Shown here one piece after another: positions 10,946 through 22,260 of a DNA stretch of 64,000 nucleotides. Under the pieces are notes generated by a model, which saw only the letters and a list, made by a program, of their open reading frames with translations, was not told the DNA's origin and did no database searches. Origin of the DNA: Epiperipatus broadwayi (taxonomy: Eukaryota > Onychophora > Udeonychophora > Euonychophora > Peripatidae); contig JAQFVV010006336.1 of NCBI GenBank assembly GCA_028023455.1, positions 1,690,224 to 1,754,223 of the forward strand. Reading direction: 5' to 3'. Numbering within the stretch: the stretch's first letter is position 1; every line of letters starts with the position of its first letter. A program made the position numbers and the translations under genes.

Positions 10946-11590
10946 TGAAAATACTAGAAAACATAATGAGCAAGTTTTATAAATATTTTTATCTTTTTAA
11001 ACTTTTTTACACGACATGAATTTTCAAGATTCCTGTATATATATATATATATTACTTGTTAAACAGTAGCTACATTTTAATTAAAAATAATACATATATA
11101 TATAAACTTCTTAAATTAAAAAAAAGAAAGTAACTATTCTTATTTATAAACATGTAACGGTTTTTAGCAAACTAAATACAAAATAAATGTACCTTTATAT
11201 AGATTTAAAGACAATTATATCTTTCTGAAATAAAATCTTATTGATAATAAAAAAAAACCCCAATGGAATTCAATAATTTACGTAAACGATAGGATTGAAA
11301 AACTAAATTGTATCCATGGAAGCTCAGCCTCTCTTTGAAATATTTTGATTTATATATATATAAATGTTAAAGCCATTTCATAGTCATTCTTATATATGTA
11401 ATGTGAACAGAATTTTTTGTATAATATATAATTTTAAAAAAAAAAGAAAAAATGGCTTTACCTGAGCAAGTTTGGTAATAACATTATCATGAAATTTTAT
11501 TTCAATTATATATGTACTTAAAACAGAATGCCTTTTTTCTATTAAAACTAAATGTTAATTTTAAATAATGGTAAATTGATTTATTGAGGT
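10946..11590. other. Non-coding AT-rich DNA
   Basis: Short (TA)n runs near 11036-11050 and 11092-11104 and several poly-A runs. No coding homology seen. Confidence 0.5.
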
Positions 11591-11767
11591 TTGTTTAAAC
11601 TTTTTAGTATTATTTAATCTCACACGCCTTGGTCAAGTTGCAATCTTTCGTATCTATATAAACGTATAAGATCATAAATAAAGGTGGTATCACCTTTATT
11701 GTTGAAGAAGGTTGCTTTGACTACAGAATGAGATTAATGATAGCTTAAAAATTGATTGTTATTATCT
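11591..11767. repeat. Hairpin-forming repeat unit, copy 1
   Basis: First of two direct copies about 359 bp apart. Outer stem TTAATCTCA (11614-11622) pairs with TGAGATTAA (11729-11737). An inner imperfect stem pairs GTCAAGTTGCAATCTTT with GAAGGTTGCTTTGAC. A central perfect hairpin AATAAAGGTG-GTAT-CACCTTTATT lies at 11677-11700. The nested complementarity suggests a foldback element or a structured RNA. I do not recognise the family. Confidence 0.7.
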
Positions 11768-11949
11768 ACATTTATAAACCTATTAAACTTTTGAATACTT
11801 GGCTTTATTGTCTTTGTAAATATATATTTTATATGAAATTTGAAAATTATAAATCTTTATTTATTAGTCCGAATTTAGAATCTGGAAGTTATAATTGACA
11901 ATTTATTAGCCTGCTTTCCGAACAGGTCATATTTGCGTGATTAATGAGG

Positions 11950-12122
11950 ATTTTTAAATTTCTTAGTGTTATTAATCTCACGCTCTTTGGTAAATTGCAA
12001 TCTTTAGTGACCATATAAACTTATTAGACCATAAGTAAAGATGATATCACCTTTATTGTTAAAGAATAATGGATTGACTACAGGTTGAGATTATTGATAG
12101 CTTAATGGTTGATTGTTAATAT
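11950..12122. repeat. Hairpin-forming repeat unit, copy 2
   Basis: Second direct copy of the unit at 11591-11767. Shared blocks are TTAATCTCACGC, TTGCAATCTTTAGTGACC-like sequence, ATATAAAC, GATATCACCTTTATTGTT, GATTGACTACAG and TTGAGATTATTGATAGCTTAA. The outer stem is kept (AATCTCA at about 11974-11980 with TGAGATT at 12086-12092). The central hairpin is weakened because AAAGATGATATCACCTTT has lost one arm base pair. About 180 bp of unrelated sequence separates the copies. Confidence 0.7.
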
Positions 12123-13065
12123 GGAAGTTTACATTGGTAATATAGTTTGGATGAATAATTGTAAGTTTTTTTCTTATTTAAACCACTTTCACTTCTTGTA
12201 ATGATTTTTTTTTTAAATTTTTTATTACCTGAATTTGTAAAATGTTTAATTCTTACAATCCCCTTTAATTTGTAATAAATTCAGGATATTAATAATTCCT
12301 AATCATGTCATAGAAAATCAATTTCTACCCTCACTCTTCCATCCCATTTTTTTAAAAAAAAGGAATCAGCTCTTAACATTCTTATATTAAGTCATTTATT
12401 ATACATGCATATCTCATATTCTATAAAGAAAGTATGTTGATTAAATTGAATGAAATGATTCTAAAACATGTACTATAAATGGTGTTTAAAATTGTGCTAC
12501 TATTATTATTACTCTTTGAAATAAAATACATAATTAATACTCCTCCCCCACCTCCATTCTTTCTTATAATTAATATTCAAAAACTCAAGTCTTCTGTCAG
12601 ACATTAATAGAAATAAATCTCAACCAATTTTAGCATAGATGATTACCTACTTGAAAATATGAGCCAACATATTTTGATAGCTTTTTAAAGTAGAATTTTG
12701 ATATCAATGTGTTACTGACATCAATGTGATACTGCTATTATTTAATCTATTTTATTTTAAAGAAATAGGACCTATACTGTCTATTGATATAATATAAAGG
12801 TATTAAAAATTACATTTTATAATGTTCTACAAAATTCTAAAAATGCAATGGAATGATTATAAAGTTAATCAATATGTTGGAAATATGAAATGAATGAACA
12901 ACAGATTTCCCTAAAAGACATTTTATGATGCACTTGATCATGGTTTTTAAAGGAGAAATAAACCCAGTTCACATTATAAAGGTGATTTCAATGACATTTT
13001 AAAGAAGTGTATCATTAATTATTTTCATTGAGGAAATATGATTAAAGATAGAATACAATGAATAG
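12123..13065. other. Non-coding AT-rich DNA
   Basis: Nothing recognisable; C-rich stretches such as 12541-12560 are local composition only. Confidence 0.5.
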
Positions 13066-13067
13066 CT

Positions 13068-13110
13068 ATCATCATCATCAACCATTAACAATCCACTGCA
13101 GGATGATTAT
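13068..13110 (-). mobile_element. RTE-like LINE 3' tail fragment
   Basis: Read on the minus strand, this is ATCATCCTGCAGTGGATTG followed by TTAATGGTTGATGATGATGA. It is nearly identical to the last about 40 bp of the LINE at 62.7-63.7 kb (about 63649-63687). Homology stops abruptly on the 5' side, so it is either an extremely 5'-truncated LINE copy or the tail of a SINE that borrows the LINE 3' end. The terminal GAT/ATG repeat is typical of RTE-type 3' ends. Confidence 0.75.
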
Positions 13111-14417
13111 TTTAAAAATTTAAGTCTTTCAAAAAGAAAAGTTTGCTATGGAAGAAATTAGAAGATAGCATCCTAAAAATCTCAAAAAGAATAATGAACA
13201 AGAAAATTTTCTATGTAAACATATTTGTTATTCACAGATTGGTTTGTATAATCATTATAAATTCATTTTTAATGTATTATTATTTGTCTATAGTTTTATT
13301 TTTGTAGATGAAATGGTCATATTCATTTCTGAATGGTTGATAATTATTATTATTTATACAATTTTGATTGTCCTATAAACAAAAAGTACTGCAAAAAAAA
13401 AGTACTAAATATATTAATACTAATTAAAAACATTGCAAAAACAGTAAACATGTATGAAACTAATATAATTTTTAATAATACTTTGAAAATACTAAAAAAA
13501 AAAAAGAACTTTAATTGGTTCTTTGATTATTTTGATTAAATGTTAACAAATAATATTTTGAAGTCTCTAAAATATACTAAGTGATCTGATATCAGATCTA
13601 TTTAAACTATGCAGGTGAATTGAAAAGTAACTGCAGCTTTATCAATAAGTGCATTTGCTTCCACTTTGAATCCTAGTTCTCTCTGACAAAGGGAAAAACT
13701 GAAAAGCAGTCTAGGGATATTACAGAAATATAAGGTCTGGTGTTTCCTGATCAATCAAGCTCTTAGTATATGGCTATAAAATAGAGTTGATCTTGAAATA
13801 TATTATAAGAAATTATTTCTTAACAAAAAAATGACGATAGTTTTTTTTTTTTTCAAATATCCTCTGTTGTTTTAATATTTTAAAAACATAAACTTATTTC
13901 TTTTGCAAATACATATAAACAAAGAAAAGCAACAGCATAAAAAATATTATTCTACAATAAAAATAAATTCAGTCACAAACAATTTATTATGTAAAAATCC
14001 AAAAATATGAAATAATATAAACAGATCATAATTTATAAAATCAAAGATTAAAAGCATGTACATGATAAATATAATGAATAAGATTTATTATTTGTAGTAT
14101 AGTAGAACTTTATTTTTTTAAAAAAAAACAGTCTTTACTATATATCTGAAAAGCAAACTAAACAAGTAATGTTCTAGCCATAAGTCAGTGATATCTTTAA
14201 TACTATTTTTAAATTTGTTTTAAAATTATTTATAAAAAAAAAAATAATAATTTATATACTCATATTATTCACATGTAAAATTACAAATAACTTTATTATA
14301 TTGATAAATATATACTTCATGTGATTAACTGTTTTGTAGCATGTTCTGATTTATCTTGATATGGTACTAGTGCTTACTTTCATAGGAGAAAAAGCACTTT
14401 GGATGATTCTTGAAGGA

Positions 14418-14420
<3 letters not shown>
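13111..14420. other. Non-coding AT-rich DNA
   Basis: Low-complexity sequence with long A/T runs (for example 13497-13505, 13840-13854 and 14116-14130). A weak B-box-like word near 13663-13673 is not supported by an A box. Confidence 0.5.
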
Positions 14421-14423
<3 letters not shown>

Positions 14424-14461
<38 letters not shown>

Positions 14462-14516
14462 AACTATAGATGACTATATATATATATATATATATATATA
14501 GTCATCTATAGTTCCC
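14424..14516. repeat. TA microsatellite with perfect palindrome
   Basis: A (TA)n run (about 14424-14458) is followed by GGGAACTATAGATGAC (14459-14474), 26 bp of TA (14475-14500), and the exact reverse complement GTCATCTATAGTTCCC (14501-14516). The stem is 16 bp plus the self-complementary TA core. The layout (TA)n-X-(TA)n-X' is the same as at 2.6 kb, with an unrelated X. Confidence 0.92.
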
Positions 14517-15577
14517 TTCTGCACTATATAAATAACTAAATAAAGAAAACAATTTAAAGTCTTCTATTTTATAAATATATTTGTTAATTTGGAATAAATG
14601 GATAGTGAATGGGTAATTTAATTATTAAATTTAAAAATGAAATATTTTATTTCAGTTATTTTCAAATGATAACAATACCTTATTAGGTTTAAAAGAAAGA
14701 GAATCACATGTTCACAAACCAGTAATTAAAAAAAAAAGATTGCATTATTTTTATATTACTATAGTTGGAGAAAAAGATTTTAGCAATAACACATACCTTT
14801 TTTTGCTTAAAAATTTGTGTTTATTTTACCCTAATTTTATAAATAGTTTTGGGATATATAGCAAATAAATATGCATTGTGAGTAAAACAATTTAGAGAGG
14901 GGAAGCATGAGATTCCCCTTCATTTAATATCTTTATGATTAAAATAAAATGAATATCAACAAATGCTATGCAGATCATCTAGGAACTAAGATCATTAAAT
15001 TTAGTATTGACAGGAATAATAATTGCATATTATCTAATGATTCAAATTGTTTATGCATTCCAATGATTGCGTTTTTCTAGCAAAAGGTGCCTAAGTAAAT
15101 ATCACTGAATAATGGAATCTTAGCTCAATTCATACATATGCAAAAATGTGATAACAGATACTAATACATTTTTTCTTTAAATTATCTCTGTCAGATAAGT
15201 GATTAAAAGCATAATAATAATTTTAATGATAAAATATTTATTAAAGGCGTTTTTATTAATAATTTTAATTAATGTAATCTTTCCTATCATTTGATATAAT
15301 TTGAGCAATATGAGAGATATAATTTTCTTTAAAAAATTTAATAATATTAAAAAACTTTCACTACTTTGTTTTTTTATATTGTGAGAAAGAGTTTGCCATT
15401 AACCTTTTATCACTGTATGCTTTAATAATTTAGAGTATATATCATATCCATTAATTGCAATCCGGGGGGGGGGGGTTAAATTATAAATATATATTACATG
15501 ATGTTAGATTACAGTTGGTAAATTAGTTATAATCTTTATTTTAATCACCTCAATGAGTTAATGTTTATTTCAATAAG
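14517..15577. other. Non-coding DNA with a G12 run
   Basis: No coding homology seen. GGGGAAGCATGAGATTCCCC (14898-14917) is a short inverted repeat. A run of 12 G (15464-15475) stands out in this AT-rich sequence. Confidence 0.5.
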
Positions 15578-15595
15578 TTGTTGTTGTTGTTGTTG

Positions 15596-15686
<91 letters not shown>
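15578..15686. repeat. Compound (TTG)n(TTA)n microsatellite
   Basis: About seven TTG units (15578-15600) run directly into about 28 ATT units (15600-15686). The clean switch of the third base suggests the ATT tract expanded from the edge of a TTG tract or the reverse. Confidence 0.95.
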
Positions 15687-15687
<1 letters not shown>

Positions 15688-17165
15688 CTAAGTATTTTGA
15701 TTAGCCTATTACGTAAGTCATTATAAAATTATTTTATTACACACAATTTATTTTACAATTAAGATAATTCATTATACATCACACCCTATGCTTTATCATC
15801 AAATAAATCATCATTTATTGAATTTATTTTCTTTGCCAAACAACATACTTATCTCTGGATCACTGCTACATAACAAATTCATGAGTCCATTGTAGATCTA
15901 AATCTAAACTACCATAAAACCATTTGTGGATATTTATTTGTCTATTTATCAGTTATATTTTAGTTGTCTAAATACATTTATGTAGTATATTTTAGATTGC
16001 CCAAATATTTAGTGCATAGGTCGAGAAAATCATTCGGTTCACAATCTTATTTATTATATATGGTTGCCCAAGTCTATGAAACATTTGCAGGTCAGATAGT
16101 CCTATTTTCTATTATATTAAGATTATCCAAATCTGCAAGTGATTCAGTCAACAGCACTTATTTTATTTTTACATTTTGATGGTCTTTATTGTTTTTCCTA
16201 TATTAGTACTTCTATTTCAAATTTGCAGTAAATACTTCCAAATTGTAGATAATGACAAAAGTTATTGATAAAATACTAACTTTATAGTTCAAAGGTTTTT
16301 CAAAATGATAGGATTTTAACATTTTATTTATCAAGGAGAATTGATTACAAAGATAATTTTGTTGATTTTATGTTATTTTTTAATAATTTAAAAGTTATTT
16401 ATAATTATTAAATAAAAAAAATTTGATGTCATGGAACACTAGTGTATTACAAAAAAAAACTCAAAAAGTAGTTAGACAGATGTAATTGACTCTTAATAAG
16501 GGAGACCATGAAAATGAGTGAAATTAGAGATTATAGAATAAAATATCATAGACATTATATCTATCAATAATGGTATGCAGCATCATTGGAAGAAAACTAT
16601 TTAAACCCTGATCTTAGATTAGACTCTCTTATTTTCATATCAATAGCTAAAATATTACAAAAGTTAATGCCCATATAAAATAATTTGATTTGAAAGTCAC
16701 AATGAATATAATAAGGTAAAGTCACAAAATTGTGATCAATAATGCTATATCAAAGTTAGGTATTGTGATAGAACTTCATAAAATATTTTTGAAAAAGTTA
16801 ATAACTACAATTACTGATATGTAAATAGGATCTAGATTAAATATAGTAAAATGCCAAATATGGTATCCTTTCTTAAAACTAAAAACAAATCATAAAATGG
16901 ATAATTTTACTGGAGTGCTGGTAGCTTGAAATAATAATTGTGGGAATTTTTCAGCAAAAAATTTGGAAGATTTTGAACTTTAAATTATAATTTTATTTTT
17001 TTAAATTTATATGTGTGAATTATAATTTTTGTGGTAAATAATAAATATTATGTATCTTAGCAAGATTTAGTTAGCAATCCTTGTGAATAAAAAAAAAAAA
17101 ACATTACCATATAATTTATTTTTTAATATAATTTTTTTATTTTAATAAACATATGTATGATTATA
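15687..17165. other. Non-coding AT-rich DNA
   Basis: A short frame at 15964-16179 (71 codons) has no recognisable motif and sits in low-complexity sequence; I do not call it a gene. Confidence 0.5.
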
Positions 17166-17169
17166 TATA

Positions 17170-17426
17170 GAGCTTGCAAAATAAGCTTTTAAATAAGCTT
17201 TGAGAATATCTCCAACCCCAGACTGGTTTCTGCTATTGGCATCATCAATAAGGTGCTAGGATATTGAAGCATTGGATTAAAAATACCAGGACAAGCCCAG
17301 CACTTTATCTAATGTATAAGTATTAAGTTATACATTATATATCCTAGCACTTCATTGATGACATCAGTAACAGAAACCAGTCTGGGGATATTCACAAACC
17401 TTATTAAGAGCTTATTTTATGAGCTC
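17170..17426. mobile_element. Foldback / MITE-like element with about 100-bp inverted repeats
   Basis: The left arm (about 17170-17262) and right arm (about 17337-17426) are imperfect reverse complements sharing AAAATAAGCT, CCCAGACTGGTTTCTG, CATCAATRARGTGCTAGGATAT and related blocks. Ends are GAGCTTG... and its complement, and both are flanked by TATA, so a TA target duplication is possible. In this AT-rich DNA that is weak evidence. There is no transposase frame inside. This looks like a non-autonomous DNA element, perhaps Tc1/mariner-type. Confidence 0.75.
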
Positions 17427-18659
17427 TATATATAATATTTGTAAAAACAAGCTTATTAAATTAGGTCATGTGACATCTGACTTGATTTTTTTGTAATATG
17501 TATGATTAGTACATAAATATAATTCATTATCAAATAAGCTTGAGTTAAATCATAAATTACATTTATTATAAATTATTATTATTTTATAAAAAGAAACTAT
17601 GTTGGTTTTGTTTTATTATATATTACAGGGGCAAGGATAAGTTTTCATATGTAAATCATTACGGGGAATAACAATAAAGGTTTATGCATTTAATTACTAA
17701 AGATATAAATATGAAATATATTTTAATATACTGATTATATTTGATAAATATAAAATAAATAAGTAATCAATATTTAATGGAATCCTGAATAACGTAAGAT
17801 ATATCTGTGAAATACAATTTAATAAACCTATGTTTATTTGATAATCAAAATAGGAAACAAATTGAACATATTAATTAAAGTTTGCAAGTTATAAATTTAT
17901 ATATTTATTTCAGCAATGTTATACTATTTTCTAACCATTTTGGTACTTTAGTGTATTGTTTGCAGCATATGATAATGAAATCCATAAAATGACTTTATAA
18001 ACAAAATTAATATAGTAGTCAATTAAAAATAAGCTATTTGACAATGAATATTTTATTACTTAATTAGTGTTTATATATATTTATTTCTGTTATAATTGTT
18101 TTATTAATAAATTTTTACTTAACGGAACTTTTTTTCCACGATCATTTATCATACTCATTTACATCTTAATATGATGTAATTGGTAACAAATTCTATAAGA
18201 GGATTCCTGAGAAATAGAATAACATGACAAATTATTAATGTATTTCTGGAGTAAATAATTTTAATGATGTAGAAAATTTTAAGTATTTACTACATATTTA
18301 AAAGATATGGGTTAACTTTAATAAAATTCTGTTTGTAGTTTAAATTACAGTTTAATAATTTAATGAATCTATTTTCACAAACTCCACTCCACAATAATCT
18401 AAGATATGAAAGCTTTTATTTTCTGTTTATGTAATGTTATATTTAGTTAGCTGAATACTGAATAAGCATTCTACATGGTTCATTTATTTGTTATTCATTA
18501 CATTTAATGTTTAACATATTAGGTAATTTTAGGAAATATTGATGTGCATTTTCATGCTCTTCTTACAGACTGAGAGATTTACCATTGCAATATATGTTAT
18601 TTATTTATACAATATTTAAATCCATAAAAATATTTAATATATACAACTCACTGGATAAA
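17427..18659. other. Non-coding AT-rich DNA
   Basis: No recognisable feature. Confidence 0.5.
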
Positions 18660-18770
18660 ATGAATTATTATTTGCAGGATGTCAAGGAAGAATGCTAGTA
18701 TTTTGCACTCTCATCCCTATAAAAATAGCTACCTGAGTTTAAATCTTAATGATAACTTGGGTTTGAAATA
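18660..18770 (+). mobile_element. Possible decayed tRNA-SINE
   Basis: CTGAGTTTAAATCTTAA (about 18733-18749) resembles a B box (GTTCRANNC context), preceded by GCACTCTCATCCC-like anticodon-arm sequence. The A box about 44 bp upstream is not clear. Low confidence. Confidence 0.25.
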
Positions 18771-19189
18771 GAATGTAATATTTTATTTCAATTAAATCTG
18801 AGACAAAATAGTTATTACACACATTAATAAAAAAAAAGTGTGTAATTGCAAGACTAGTCTTTAATAATTGGTGATTTTTTGACAATATCAAAAGTAGAAG
18901 TTATATCTGTTTACATAGATATAGTCTCTTTATTTCTATCATTTTATGTATATATGTTTGCAGAATTATGTTAGATCAATTTGAAGAAATTGATACATTT
19001 GTTTGTGATATGAGTATGCATCCTTTGTATATAACATATATATTTATATATAAATGTGTGTATGTGTAAACAAATACAAATACAATGATAAATTAATGTA
19101 ATTGATAAAAACAATGAACTTCCAGCATTATTATTATTATGAATAATTATGTTGTTATCTATATTTTCTACTTTAAAAAATTGATTCTA

Positions 19190-19675
19190 TCTTACTGCAT
19201 TCCAAGATTTTATATGGAAAATTAACTTAAGCTAAAGCAGCCAGAGAAATAAATTTTAAAACAATCAAAAATTTATGATAATTAATTTGACTAGAGTGAT
19301 ATTTAAATTTATAGAGCAAAACTACTTTTATATGTTTTAAATACTGCAAATAAATTATAAAAGATGAAATATTTACTGAAATATAAATACCATGTCAAAA
19401 TGAACTCTCAGAACTATTAATATGAATAATTCATTGGCCCTTTAGTTATACAATGTCTGTTTATTTCTGCAGTCCAATATTTTATGTGAAAAATTATTGT
19501 AAACTATGAGAACCACAATTTGAAATAAATAGAAATGTCTGGTTTGTAAATTTAAATATCATTTGATTCAAATCAATTTGTCATAAATATTTTAATTGAT
19601 TTAAACTTCACTCTTCAGATTGTTATAGTTTATGATAACTCTTTATATAAAATCTTGGAACACAGCCAAAAATGG
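19190..19675. repeat. Three related about 100-bp units, two of them inverted
   Basis: Unit A (about 19195-19325, +) and unit B (about 19468-19565, +) begin with CTGCATTCCAAGATTTTATATG-like sequence split over several blocks and include a TTTAAATTTA block. Unit C (about 19560-19675) is the reverse complement, ending GATTTTATATAAAG... on the other strand. B and C together form a foldback of about 210 bp. The family is unknown. Confidence 0.55.
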
Positions 19676-19824
19676 TCATTTTCTTACTGGAAAGTTTATT
19701 TACAAATGGTTCACTACTGAAAATGTTGCCTTGACATTTTTATGCATTTGTTAAATATTCAATTTTCACAACATATTTTATTAAAAAATAATATATTAAA
19801 TATTTCATAAAATTAATATACCAT

Positions 19825-22260
19825 AAAATCATTATCACCATTATTTTCAATCTATTGCATGGCAAATATCTCTCCAAATTTAATCCAGTTTCTTCATATT
19901 CTAGTCTTTTTTCTCAAAATCACACCAGAAAACTTTTTATTTTATCCATCTATCTCATATGTGACCTAATTATAGATGTTTTACAACTTTGAGGGATACA
20001 GTTTAAAATTTCATTTATCCATATATTATCATCACTTCTAGAAATATGTCTACCCCAGCTTGAATCCAGTTTCATATTTCTTTGAATGATAGCAGCAGTA
20101 CCTGTTTGTGTTCTCACCTATGCATTTCATTTTTAATCCTTGTTTACTCCTAATGTAATAGTATGTAGTCTCTGTATTACTCTTCTATTAATTGTTCATC
20201 TTAGATCCATAAGTAAGAATTGGTAAACCACATTTATTAAAAAACCTTTTTTCAAACACATAGGCACATTTCCTTTTAATATTAAATAATTCCTACCAAA
20301 AGCATTCAACTTAAGTTTATTTTATGATTAAATGTTATCTATTAATAATCTGTATTAGTACCCTGACATAGGTATTTATAGTTCTTAATTTCTTCTAATT
20401 CATTGTTATCAATCTTTACTTTCTTTTTCTGAGAAAATCCATTAAATATTGTTTAGTATTTTAGTACTTATCATTAATACTCATTTTTTCTTACTTTCAT
20501 CAACCAACTTCCACAACATTTTCTAAGCTCTGAAACATTTTTGTAAAGCAGTCATATCATCTGCAAAATCTAATTGATTTAAATTTACTTTTACTACTTT
20601 AAGTTTTTATTTTAATTCACAAAATACTTCTTGTAAAAATAGTGTAAAAATTTTGGAGATTTGAAATCACCCTGCTGTTCACCCTTTTTTCAATGTCATT
20701 CTTTTTAGTATCACTATGTAATCTAATCGTTGTTGTTGCATTTTGATATATATTCCTCAAAATATAATACAATCCAGGATCTACATCTGGATGATTTAAT
20801 GCCTTAATCATTGTAAAAATGCTTATAGAATCAAATTATTTTTGGTAATCTACAAATAAAGAACAATGGCAACTTATATTCAGTGTTCTTTCTGTACTTT
20901 TTTCAATACTTGAATGTGATCTACTGTACTAAAACCACTATTAAATCCTGATTAATTTTTGTGATAAATGAGTTGTAATTATCTTTATAATTTGTTTTAG
21001 CTAGATCTGATAAAAAGCCAATAAGTCTGTAATTTCAAATATTTTCTTTGCCATATTTTTTTAAATATCAGTATTACTTCTGCATTCTTCAAATTATCTG
21101 GTACATCTTTATCATTTAGGCTTTTAATATATAACATTTGTCATCTGTTTCTTTACTTGCTTTTTTTAAAAATATCAATTATAATTCCTTCAATACTGGA
21201 AGCTTTTTCTTTCCCCATAGATTTAATTGCATATCTCATTTTTTTCATTTATAGTTCTGTACAATTAAAAAGATGTAGTAATTGAAAGGAATACTTTATA
21301 ATCTTATTCTTCATTGTTAAATAATTCTTTAGAGAATTTCTATACATTTCATGATGTCATCTATTTTGTTAATAATAACTCTATTTTTTTTTTTTTCTTA
21401 TTACAGAAATAAGTTTCCTACCAATATCATTAAGATTTTTATTTTTTTAATAGTTTTTCTTGATAATTCAGAATTATTTTCTTATATCATTTGTTACTCT
21501 TTTTCATAACATTTTATAAAATTTTAGATATTCAAGTTTCCTTTATGTATCATTTTTATAAGTTTTCATACTTTTTCATATATTGCCTTGTCTCAGTAAA
21601 AAAAAAAAAAAATTGTAATGTTTTGAAGATTTGGAATATTGACTTTGGATAGTGTTTTCCTTAACAATTTTTGTTTTTCTAGATTCCTGTGTCAAATCTA
21701 TTAAGAACATTACAATATGAAATGCTGATTTTCTGTTAGTCTAAATATAATTCAGTTCTGTTATACCATCATCAGGGCAGTTCAATGTCCATTTTTGTTT
21801 AGCATTTTTTCTCAAAGAAAGGGTGAACTCCACTAATCTATATCCTCTCTCATTTCTATCACCATAACTAAATTTATTAAATATTTACTAATTCTAGCAT
21901 TGAAATCTTCTATGATAATTTTAAAATACTGTTTGGTCTGATCAAAAGCCTTTTGTATTATTCATACAAACATCATTTACTTTTTCATCTTAGTGAGAAC
22001 TTGTTGAGGCATAAACCTAAATTGTCTGTATTTTATGTCTTTCCATTAAGTTGAATAACTAATTTTGCCACTCTGTCTGATACATAATCAATTACAGAAT
22101 TATTGCTTTCCACTTTCTATTTATAATAAACCACTCCATTTAAGCTTCCAATATTTGTGTTTTATAGCAATCAAAGTACACATCCATTTTTCATCTAGCT
22201 TCAAAAAAATTCAACAATGTCTCAAGTAATATTAGACAATTTTTCCATTTCATGTGATAT
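19825..22260 (-). pseudogene. RTE-like LINE relic, endonuclease to 3' tail
   Basis: Reads right to left and is heavily broken. Endonuclease traces: DYVSDRVAKLVIQLNGKT (about 22045-22100), a DFNARI-like stretch (about 21885-21915) and KWTLNCPDDGITELNY (about 21750-21800). RT: LNHPDVDPGLYYILRNIYQ and NATTTIRLHSDT (about 20700-20805). A KINVKKTK-like stretch is weak. The C-terminus has YLCQGTNTDY-like sequence (about 20335-20375), TYGSKM (about 20205-20222) and HISRSDDNIW (about 20015-20050). The 3' end includes TTTGGAGAGATATTTGCC and a tail of TGGTGATAATGAT (about 19827-19840). The domain order is that of APE-type RTE LINEs. More 5' sequence is kept here than in the two plus-strand relatives. 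Confidence 0.78.

Noticed and set aside
13640-13690. CTTTGAATCC B-box-like word as a SINE
   Set aside because: No A box at tRNA-like distance and no second copy in the window.
15964-16179. 71-codon frame
   Set aside because: No motif, no neighbouring homology, and frames of this length are expected by chance in some places.
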